Translations under genes and position numbers: made by a program | Assembly: GCA_031267995.1 (NCBI GenBank) | Contig: JAIRXZ010000106.1 | Coordinates: forward strand, 1 to 12,070 | Length of the DNA stretch: 12,070 bases | Direction: 5' to 3' | Source: Odoribacteraceae bacterium | GTDB lineage: Bacteria; Bacteroidota; Bacteroidia; Bacteroidales; Marinifilaceae | Shown here: piece by piece, positions 5,923-12,070 of the stretch | Numbering within the stretch: the stretch's first letter is position 1 | Layout of the letters: each line of letters starts with the position of its first letter | The notes under the pieces: model-generated | Database searches by the model: none | What the model saw: only the letters and a program-made list of their open reading frames with translations | Told to the model about the DNA's origin: nothing

Positions 5923-8900
5923 ATGAAAAAGCACATGATCATCATTGGCATCTGCCTGTGCGCCATCGCCCTTCCGGCACAAGAGGCGCACCTGATGCGA
6001 TTCCCGCACTCGGTGGGGGACAAGGTTGTATTTTCCCACGGTGGGGATATTTACACGGTGACGCTCCCCGGTGGAATCGCCCGCAAGTTAACCTCGCACG
6101 TCGGTTACGAGATGTTTCCCCGTTTTTCGCCGGACGGCAAGCAGATTGCCTTCACCGGTCAGTACGACGGCAACACGGAGGTCTACATCATCCCCTCCGA
6201 GGGTGGCGAACCGCGCCGCCTGACCTACACGGCTACCCTGAAACGGGACGATCCCTCCGACAGGATGGGGCCTAATAATATAGTGATCGGCTGGACGCCG
6301 GACGGCAAGCAAGTTCTTTTCCGCTCGCGCTGCCACACGTTCAACGATTTCACGGGACAATTATTCACCGTCCCGGCAGTGGGTGGCCTCCCCGTCGAGG
6401 TGCCGTTAAAGAACGGTGGTTTCGCCTCCTTCTCTCCCGACGGCAAGCGGTTGGCTTATAATAGTGTCTTCCGTGAGTTCAGAACCTGGAAGCGGTACAT
6501 GGGCGGGATGGCTGATGATATTCGCGTCGTGGATTTATCCACGGGAATATCGGAAAAGATCGCCGCCGGCCCCCACCAGGAGATCATCCCCATGTGGGGG
6601 AGGGGCGAGGAGATCTTTTTCCTCTCCGACAGGGACAACGTCATGAACCTCTACGCGCACGACCTCTCCACCGGCCAAACGCGGCAGATCACGCGCAACA
6701 CGGATTACGACATCAAGTTCCCCGCCATCGGCGAAAGCGGAATCGTTTACGAGCAAGGGGGCGAGATTTATCGCTACGACCTTGCCGCGGGAAGCATCGC
6801 CAAGATCCCGGTAATCATCGCGAACGACCACCCCTTTGCCCGCCCGGAGTGGCGAGACGTGCGGGAGGAAATTACCGATCGCGTGGCCTCCCCGGACGGC
6901 AATCGCGTGTTGGTAGCCGCTCGCGGTGACATCTTCTCCCTGCCGGCGAAAGAGGGCATCACCTACAACCTGACAAACTCCTCCGACGCCAACGACAGGG
7001 ATCCCGCCTGGTCGCCCGACGGTAAATACATCACCTATATTACTTACAAGCGCGGCCTGTGCACCATCCGCCTCCGCGAGGTAGCCACCGGCGAGGAGCG
7101 CGACCTCACCCCCGGCAACGAAAGCTACATCTTTAACTACCGCTGGTCGCCCGACTCCCGCCGCGTTGCCTGGAGCGACAAGCGTCATACCCTGAATATC
7201 CTCGATATTAAATCGGGAAAAAACGAAGTCATCGAGCAATCCCCCGTCGGCCCCCTGAACGCCTTCGACTGGTCGCCGGACTCCAAGCTCATTGTCTATG
7301 CCCGTCGTCAAAAAACGATGGACGACATCGTCATCCGCGACATCGACGCTAAAAAAACGCACCTGATCACCGACGGTTGGTACGCCGTCTCCTCGCCTGC
7401 CTTCAGTGACGACGGCCGTTACCTCCTCTTCACCTCCGCCCGCACCTTTTCCCCGCAATACGGGCGCACGGAGTGGAACCACGTCTACACGCGGATGAAC
7501 AAAATCTACCTCCTCCCCCTCACCCGCCAGGCGCCCGTCCCTTTCGCCCCGCGTAACGACGGCAAAAGCGCCCCGGAGGAGAAAAAAGGCGACGCCCCCC
7601 GCGATTTCACCGACCTGCATCGCCGCGTCATCGAAATTCCCGTCATCGCCTCCGAAAATTACAGCAACCTCCACCTCATCGGTCAGAAACTTTATTACGA
7701 CCGCGCCGGCGCCACGATGTTCTACGACCTGGAGGCCAAGCAAGAGACCGAAACCAAAGGCCGTCTCCTCTTCAGCGCCGGTTACCCCCGCGGGTTAGCC
7801 ATCTCCGGCGCCGCCTTCCAGGTGGTAGAGATGCCGGCAACCACCGCCGCCGTCACCAAGGCCGTGCCCCTCGACGGGTTGACGCGTTGGGTAGACTACA
7901 CCGAGGAGTGGTACCAGATCTACGACGAAAGCTGGTGGCAAATGCGCGAATTTTTCTACGCCAAAAACATGCATGGCGTCGACTGGCCGGCCATCCGCGA
8001 AAAATACGACCACATCGCCCGCAACCTCGCCCACCGCGTAGACCTCACCTACCTCATCGGGGAGATGATTGCCGAGCTAAACGTCGGCCACGCCTACTCG
8101 CAGAATGGCGACCATCCCCGCGCCCCCCGCATCCCCACCGGACTCCTTGGCGCCGGCGTCGAGAAGCACCCCTCCGGCTACTTCCGCGTGACCGAAGTCA
8201 TCGAAGGCGCCAACTGGTCGCCCTCCACCCGTTCGCCCCTCACCATGCCCGGCGTCGACGTCAAGGCGGGCGACTACATCCTTGCCGTTGACGGCCGTTC
8301 CCTCCTCGACGTCGACAACATCCACGCCACCCTCCTCGGCAAGGCGGGAAAAACGGTAGAACTCACCGTCAACACCACCCCCTCCCTCTCCGGCGCCCGC
8401 GACGTCCTCGTCACCCCCCTCCACGACGAGGCGGAACTCCGCTACTACCGCTGGGTACAGGACAACATCCGCCGCGTCAGCGAAGCCACGGGCGGCCGCG
8501 TCGGCTACATCCACATCCCCGACATGGGCGTTCCCGGCCTCAACGAATTCGCCAAGCACTACTACCCGCAGCTCAACAAGCAAGCCCTCATCATCGACGA
8601 CCGCGGCAACGGCGGCGGCAACGTCTCCCCCATGATTGCCGAGCGCCTCCAGCGCACCCCCGATTTCTACACCATGCACACCAACCAGGAGGAGGGATCC
8701 GTCAGCCCCGTCGGCACCTTTGTCGGCCCGAAAGTTCTCCTCGTCAACGAATACTCCGCCTCCGACGGCGACCTCTTCCCCTACCGTTTCCGCCACAACC
8801 ACCTCGGCGCCATCATCGGTCGGCGCACCTGGGGCGGCGTTGTCGGCTACAGTGGCTCCATCCGCGTTGTTGATGGAGGCTCCATCGTCACCCCCTCCTA

Positions 8901-9138
8901 CGCCCCGTTTGCCGCCGACGGCTCCGGCTTCATCATCGAGGGAGAAGGCGTCGCGCCCGACATCGAGGTAGAAAACGACCCCTTCCGCGAGTACCTCGGC
9001 GAGGACAGCCAGCTCGAAAAAGCCATCGAGGTAATCCTCCAGCAACTCGAAAGCGACACCCGTCCCGCCCCCCCCATCCCCCCGTTCCCCGACAAATCCG
9101 CCGGAAAAACCTCCGGAACCCCCGCCGCCAAGCGCTAA
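5923..9138 (+). CDS. Exported tricorn-type protease (S41 family) with beta-propellers and PDZ domain
   Basis: Tricorn proteases degrade peptides; this 1071-residue protein looks exported. Seen in order: signal peptide (1-22, cut near LPAQEA); propeller repeats with WD40/PD40-like motifs at about 66 (PRFSPDGKQIAF), 167 (ASFSPDGKRLAY), 361 (PAWSPDGKYITY), 406 (YRWSPDSRRVAW), 448 (FDWSPDSKLIVY) and 493; a helical C1-like region with NVGHAY (His723); a PDZ domain (about 740-832; KAGDYILAVDGRSL); and the S41 core with nucleophile Ser947 in SASDGD and Glu1006 in IIEGEG. These match Thermoplasma tricorn His746, Ser965 and Glu1023; the residue matching Ser745 is Gly722. The ATG at 5923 is preferred over TTG at 5899 because it begins a clean signal peptide. 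The glycosidase gene follows by 15 bp, so they are probably co-transcribed. Third positions become increasingly C-rich towards the 3' end. Confidence 0.93.
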   Translation: MKKHMIIIGICLCAIALPAQEAHLMRFPHSVGDKVVFSHGGDIYTVTLPGGIARKLTSHVGYEMFPRFSPDGKQIAFTGQYDGNTEVYIIPSEGGEPRRLTYTATLKRDDPSDRMGPNNIVIGWTPDGKQVLFRSRCHTFNDFTGQLFTVPAVGGLPVEVPLKNGGFASFSPDGKRLAYNSVFREFRTWKRYMGGMADDIRVVDLSTGISEKIAAGPHQEIIPMWGRGEEIFFLSDRDNVMNLYAHDLSTGQTRQITRNTDYDIKFPAIGESGIVYEQGGEIYRYDLAAGSIAKIPVIIANDHPFARPEWRDVREEITDRVASPDGNRVLVAARGDIFSLPAKEGITYNLTNSSDANDRDPAWSPDGKYITYITYKRGLCTIRLREVATGEERDLTPGNESYIFNYRWSPDSRRVAWSDKRHTLNILDIKSGKNEVIEQSPVGPLNAFDWSPDSKLIVYARRQKTMDDIVIRDIDAKKTHLITDGWYAVSSPAFSDDGRYLLFTSARTFSPQYGRTEWNHVYTRMNKIYLLPLTRQAPVPFAPRNDGKSAPEEKKGDAPRDFTDLHRRVIEIPVIASENYSNLHLIGQKLYYDRAGATMFYDLEAKQETETKGRLLFSAGYPRGLAISGAAFQVVEMPATTAAVTKAVPLDGLTRWVDYTEEWYQIYDESWWQMREFFYAKNMHGVDWPAIREKYDHIARNLAHRVDLTYLIGEMIAELNVGHAYSQNGDHPRAPRIPTGLLGAGVEKHPSGYFRVTEVIEGANWSPSTRSPLTMPGVDVKAGDYILAVDGRSLLDVDNIHATLLGKAGKTVELTVNTTPSLSGARDVLVTPLHDEAELRYYRWVQDNIRRVSEATGGRVGYIHIPDMGVPGLNEFAKHYYPQLNKQALIIDDRGNGGGNVSPMIAERLQRTPDFYTMHTNQEEGSVSPVGTFVGPKVLLVNEYSASDGDLFPYRFRHNHLGAIIGRRTWGGVVGYSGSIRVVDGGSIVTPSYAPFAADGSGFIIEGEGVAPDIEVENDPFREYLGEDSQLEKAIEVILQQLESDTRPAPPIPPFPDKSAGKTSGTPAAKR

Positions 9139-9153
9139 CCCCGGAAGCGAAAC

Positions 9154-10635
9154 ATGCGACACCTCCCCACCCTTCTCCTCCTCCTCGCCCTTGCCGCGGG
9201 AGGAGCGCGTGCGGACAATCCCCCCAAGCGGGAATTTCGCGGCGCGTGGATCCAAACCGTCTTCCAGGGCGAGTACAGCAAGATGACCCCCGACCCGCTC
9301 CGCGCCGACCTCACCCGCAAGCTCGACGCCCTCCAGTCGTGCGGCATCAACGCCATCCTCTTCCAGGTGCGCCCCGAAGCCGACGCCTGGTACGCCTCCC
9401 GCCTGGAGCCGTGGAGCCGCTTCCTCACCGGCAAGCAGGGCATCCCCCCCGACCCCTTCTTTGACCCCACCACCTTCCTCGTCCGCGAGTGCCACCGCCG
9501 CAACATGGAGTTCCACGCCTGGATCAACCCCTACCGCGCCGGCACCTCCGGCACGGCAAACCTGGCCGACGACCACGTATACCACGCCCACCCCGAATGG
9601 TTTGTCCTGTACAACAACCAGCTCCTTTTCGACCCCGGCGTCCCCGCCTGTCGCCGCCACCTTTGCGACGTCGCGCGGGACATCGTCAGCCGCTACGACG
9701 TGGACGCCATCCACGTGGACGACTACTTCTACCCCTACCCCGTGCCCGGCGTCCCCTTCCCCGACGACAACAGCTTCCGCGACCACGGCGGCAAATTCGC
9801 CCCCGACCGCCGTGCCGACTGGCGCCGCGACAACGTCAACCGCCTGGTGCGCGACCTCAAGAAAACAATCAGCCAAACAAAACCCTGGGTACGCTTCGGC
9901 GTCAGCCCCTTCGGCATCTACCGCAACCTCCGCGACTTCCCCGGCGGCAGCGACACCCGCGGACTCCAAAACTACAGCGACCTCTACGCCGACGTCATCC
10001 TCTGGGCGCGCGAGGGATGGATCGACTACCTCATCCCGCAACTCTACTGGGAAATCGGCCACACCGCCGCCGACTACACCACCCTCGCCCGCTGGTGGAA
10101 CGAAAACACCCCCCGCGGCATCCACCTCTACATCGGCCAGGACGTCGCCCGCACCATCACCCAGGGCGCCCTCGCCGCCAAAATGAACATCGCCCGCGCC
10201 CTCCCCGGCGTCTCCGGAAACTGCTTTTGGCCGGCCAACGAAATCCTCCGCGACAACGGGGGAATCGCCGACAGCCTCCGCCTCCGCTACCACCGTCACC
10301 CCGCCCTGCCCCCGGCCTACACCCGCATCTCCACCCGTCGACCCGCCCGCGTCTCGCGCCTCACCGCCCGCCGCGGCGAGGAGGGCTACGAACTCTCGTG
10401 GCAAGCCACCGGCGAGCGCGGCAAAACCACGGACACCCGCTACTTCGTCATCTACTGCTTCGCCCCCGGCGACCGCCAGGACATCGACGACCCCGCCAAA
10501 ATCGTCGCCATCACCCGCCGCACCAGCTGCTTCCTCCCCGTCAGCGGCCGCCTCGTTCCCTACCGCTTCATCATCACCGCCGTCGACCGCCTCCACAACG
10601 AATCGCGGGGGCGCCGCGTCACCCTGAAGCTATGA
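9154..10635 (+). CDS. Exported GHL10/DUF187 glycosyl hydrolase-like protein with C-terminal FnIII-like domain
   Basis: A 493-residue protein with a signal peptide (1-20, ending ARA; no lipobox cysteine, so probably periplasmic). The DUF187 (GHL10) TIM-barrel signature is present: EFRGAWIQTV (27-36), INAILFQVRPEADAWY (65-80), FHAWINPYR (120-128), the acidic motif HVDDYFYPYP (187-196; candidate catalytic Asp189 and Asp190) and YLIPQLYWE (292-300). From about 395 the sequence resembles a fibronectin-III domain. E. coli DigH, of the same family, cleaves peptide-stripped peptidoglycan glycans; a similar envelope role here is inferred. Only 15 bp separate it from the tricorn gene, with GGAAG upstream of the ATG. 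Third positions are overwhelmingly C. Confidence 0.88.
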   Translation: MRHLPTLLLLLALAAGGARADNPPKREFRGAWIQTVFQGEYSKMTPDPLRADLTRKLDALQSCGINAILFQVRPEADAWYASRLEPWSRFLTGKQGIPPDPFFDPTTFLVRECHRRNMEFHAWINPYRAGTSGTANLADDHVYHAHPEWFVLYNNQLLFDPGVPACRRHLCDVARDIVSRYDVDAIHVDDYFYPYPVPGVPFPDDNSFRDHGGKFAPDRRADWRRDNVNRLVRDLKKTISQTKPWVRFGVSPFGIYRNLRDFPGGSDTRGLQNYSDLYADVILWAREGWIDYLIPQLYWEIGHTAADYTTLARWWNENTPRGIHLYIGQDVARTITQGALAAKMNIARALPGVSGNCFWPANEILRDNGGIADSLRLRYHRHPALPPAYTRISTRRPARVSRLTARRGEEGYELSWQATGERGKTTDTRYFVIYCFAPGDRQDIDDPAKIVAITRRTSCFLPVSGRLVPYRFIITAVDRLHNESRGRRVTLKL

Positions 10636-10749
10636 CCAAACATTTTCCCCGGCAGCCCGCTAAACCTTTGCCCCCGTCGCTTGTCTATAGAAGTGCGTGA
10701 AACGAAAGATAAAATCACGCGTCGATAATCACTAAAAAACGAAAAAAAC

Positions 10750-11211
10750 ATGAAAACAACAACCTTCATCCTTGCCATCGCCCTCGCCACCTGCACGCTG
10801 GGCGTCACGGCACAACAACGCGGCGGCGGCCAAAGAACCTCCCCGGAAGAGATGCTCAAACAACGGGTAGAAGCCGTGAAAAAAGAGGTAAAACTCACCG
10901 CCGACCAGGAAAAACAAGTCACCACCCTCTTCACCGAAACGCAGAAAAAGCGCGCGGAAATGTTCCAAAACACCCAGGGTGGCGGACGCGGCAACTGGGA
11001 AGCCAACCGCGAAAAACTCCAAAAGCTACAGGACGAAGAAAACGAAGCCATGAAAAAAATCCTGACCGAGGAGCAAAACAAAACCTACGTCGCCTACCTC
11101 GAAAAACAACGCAAGGAGATGGAAGAGCGGATGCGCTCCCGCGGCCAGGGACAGGGAGGACGCCCCGATGGCGGCGCCCCACAAGGACGGCCGGGCGGCG
11201 GCCAACGCTAA
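10750..11211 (+). CDS. Small exported Spy/CpxP-like protein with LTxxQ motifs and Gly/Arg-rich tail
   Basis: A 153-residue protein: signal peptide (1-21, ending GVTA), then a charged helical body with two LTxxQ-type motifs, LTADQ (49-53) and LTEEQ (105-109), as in the Spy/CpxP family of periplasmic chaperone-like proteins. The helical segments flank a short glycine-rich loop GGGRGNW (77-83). The tail after about residue 130 is rich in Gly, Arg, Gln and Pro (RGQGQGGRPDGG), a low-complexity end its paralogue downstream largely lacks. It sits 114 bp past the glycosidase gene, enough for its own promoter, though I found no convincing -33/-7 pair. A strong hairpin follows. The exact role is unknown; a chaperone or envelope-stress role is inferred from the motifs. 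The paralogue at 11447 shares its N-terminal and C-terminal sequence. Confidence 0.82.
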   Translation: MKTTTFILAIALATCTLGVTAQQRGGGQRTSPEEMLKQRVEAVKKEVKLTADQEKQVTTLFTETQKKRAEMFQNTQGGGRGNWEANREKLQKLQDEENEAMKKILTEEQNKTYVAYLEKQRKEMEERMRSRGQGQGGRPDGGAPQGRPGGGQR

Positions 11212-11228
11212 ACCGGAAACCTTCGCGG

Positions 11229-11265
11229 ACAATCCCCAGGAAGATGATCCTGGGGATTGTTATTT
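11229..11265 (+). terminator. Hairpin terminator after the first Spy-like gene
   Basis: ACAATCCCCAGGA (11229-11241) pairs perfectly with TCCTGGGGATTGT (11248-11260): 13 bp with a 6-nt loop, beginning 17 bp past the stop codon. It is followed by TATTTA, a weak U-tract, so termination may be partial, or the hairpin may protect the 3' end of the upstream transcript. Confidence 0.7.
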
Positions 11266-11446
11266 AACGCGCCTTCCCCCGCCCGTCGGCCTCCCCGCGG
11301 GAGTCGTCGCGATTCTTCCGGGGATTAACACTACCTTCGCGGGGAAGACGGGAAAAGGAAAAGGGCTGCCGACCGACACCCCCCACCGCGCCGCCGCTCG
11401 CCCCCACCCCGCCGCCAACAGAAAATAAACCTTTAAAACGAGAAAC

Positions 11447-11836
11447 ATGAAAACAACGATCTTCATCCTGGCGACCCTCCTCGCGGTCGCCGCCGCGGAC
11501 GCCACCGCGCAGACGCGGGGAACGCCGGCAGAGATGATACAAAAACGGGTGGACAACATCCGGAAAGAGGTAACCATCACCGACGACCAGGCCAAAAAAC
11601 TATCCGCCATCTTCCTGGAAACCATGAATAAGCGCGACGAACTCTTCGCCAGCCGCGGGACAGACGGCCGCGAAGCCGCCCGCGAAAAACTCGCCAAGGT
11701 AAAAGAGGACGAGGAAGCCAAAATCAAAAAACTCCTCACCGCCGACCAGTTCAAGGCCTACACCGCCTACCTCGAAAAACAACGCAAGGAAGCCGAGGAA
11801 CGCAGCCGCGCGCAGCAACGGCAACCCCCCGGGTAA
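11447..11836 (+). CDS. Small exported Spy/CpxP-like protein, paralogue of the gene at 10750
   Basis: A 129-residue protein with a signal peptide (1-21, ending DATA) and a charged, probably all-helical body carrying ITDDQ (44-48) and LTADQ (97-101) in the same places as the LTxxQ motifs of its upstream paralogue. The two proteins share MKTT-FILA at the N-terminus and AYLEKQRKE near the C-terminus. At DNA level a 27-bp stretch is identical (around the AYLEKQRK codons), indicating fairly recent tandem duplication or gene conversion. This copy lacks the long Gly/Arg-rich tail and ends RAQQRQPPG. The 235 bp before it contain the hairpin at 11229 and then C-rich sequence with no clear promoter. Role inferred as for the paralogue: periplasmic, possibly chaperone-like. 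Confidence 0.8.
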   Translation: MKTTIFILATLLAVAAADATAQTRGTPAEMIQKRVDNIRKEVTITDDQAKKLSAIFLETMNKRDELFASRGTDGREAAREKLAKVKEDEEAKIKKLLTADQFKAYTAYLEKQRKEAEERSRAQQRQPPG

Positions 11837-11857
11837 CCCCGTCCCTCCCGTGAAACC

Positions 11858-11875
11858 GACGGGGCGCCCCCCGTC
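11858..11875 (+). other. Short GC-rich hairpin downstream of the second Spy-like gene
   Basis: GACGGGG (11858-11864) pairs with CCCCGTC (11869-11875) around a 4-nt loop, 22 bp past the stop codon. No U-tract follows, so it is more likely an accessory structure ahead of the stronger terminator at 11885 than a terminator itself. Confidence 0.4.
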
Positions 11876-11884
11876 ACAAACGCC

Positions 11885-11925
11885 AACGGCGCCGCGGCCA
11901 TTCACCGCGGCGCCGTTTCGTTTTT
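11885..11925 (+). terminator. Strong intrinsic terminator after the second Spy-like gene
   Basis: AACGGCGCCGCGG (11885-11897) pairs perfectly with CCGCGGCGCCGTT (11905-11917): 13 mostly G-C pairs, a 7-nt loop, then TCGTTTTT. This is a textbook Rho-independent terminator and ends the plus-strand block. Its 3' arm and U-tract lie within the first units of the 21-bp array that follows. Confidence 0.85.
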
Positions 11926-12070
11926 CGCCGTCGCCGCTTCCCGTCCCGTTGTCGTCGAGGCCATTGACCCCGTCACCGTTTCGTTTCCCTTCATCGTCGC
12001 GGCCATCGTCCCCGTCGCCGCCTCGTTCCCTCCCGTCATCGCCCCCGTCATCTCGGCCATCCCCCTCTCC
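11896..12070. repeat. Degenerate 21-bp-periodic array running off the right edge
   Basis: GGCCAT occurs at 11896, 11959 and 12001 (63 and 42 bp apart, multiples of 21). (T/C)TCGTT occurs at 11917, 11980 and 12022 (again 63 and 42). Cut into 21-mers, the stretch gives eight units of two alternating kinds, one with GGCCAT-CCCCGTC and one with TCGTTTCCC-like sequence. The last unit (12043) also has a GGCCAT, but out of register at 12055. The array starts inside the terminator and is cut off by the window end. The minus strand is open through part of it with a heptad pattern (GNETVTG, GNEAATG), but no start is in view. Unrelated in sequence to the other two arrays. Confidence 0.75.

Noticed and set aside
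6535..7743. 402-codon minus-strand frame
   Set aside because: Antisense shadow of the tricorn propeller region, with no recognisable motif.
8077..10596. 839-codon minus-strand frame
   Set aside because: It lies antisense to the tricorn and GHL10 genes, both of which have clear domain motifs. Its composition (Val, Gly, Ala, Asp, Glu) is typical of the antisense of C-rich codons.
11168..11428. 86-codon plus-strand frame
   Set aside because: It starts inside the first Spy-like gene, runs through the terminator hairpin and has no motif.

Overview
This window looks like chromosomal DNA of a GC-rich member of the Bacteroidota, most likely the Bacteroidales; I cannot name the genus. The grounds are the gene order acpP-fabF-rnc with a divergent purN, the lack of clear Shine-Dalgarno sequences, two facing promoters that resemble the Bacteroidota -33/-7 type (TTTG / TAnnTTTG), and exported Spy-like and DUF187-type proteins of a kind common in this phylum.

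Layout. Positions 1-252 hold a tandem array of twelve 21-bp units that reverses orientation at its midpoint. A minus-strand gene follows for a winged-helix protein of the AlkZ-like (HTH_42) DNA glycosylase family (361-1443). Upstream of it is a second, unrelated array of thirteen degenerate 21-bp units (about 1521-1796) and then a G-rich tract (1821-1853). The minus-strand cluster acpP (4877-4641), fabF (4623-3379), rnc (3363-2617) and a short-chain dehydrogenase (2610-1873) reads leftward from a promoter at 4960-4990. The facing promoter (4993-5023) serves purN (5048-5632). A 52-residue single-pass membrane protein (5837-5679, minus) lies between purN and the right-hand block.

The right-hand block is on the plus strand: a 1071-residue exported tricorn-type S41 protease (5923-9138), an exported GHL10/DUF187 glycosidase-like protein with a C-terminal fibronectin-III-like domain (9154-10635, 15 bp downstream), and two paralogous small exported Spy/CpxP-like proteins (10750-11211 and 11447-11836). 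Each of the latter is followed by a hairpin that could end transcription. A third 21-bp-periodic array starts inside the last terminator and runs off the right edge.

How the genes fit together: the left block combines fatty-acid synthesis (ACP and KAS II), double-stranded RNA processing (RNase III) and purine synthesis (GAR transformylase), which are core household functions. The right block acts outside the cytoplasm: protein or peptide turnover, probable glycan cleavage, and small helical proteins that may be chaperone-like.

The least expected features are three unrelated non-coding arrays sharing an exact 21-bp period, a 46-nt hairpin inside the rnc coding sequence that resembles an RNase III substrate, a small membrane-protein gene, and an apparent change of GC skew near 5.6-6.5 kb that does not follow gene orientation.
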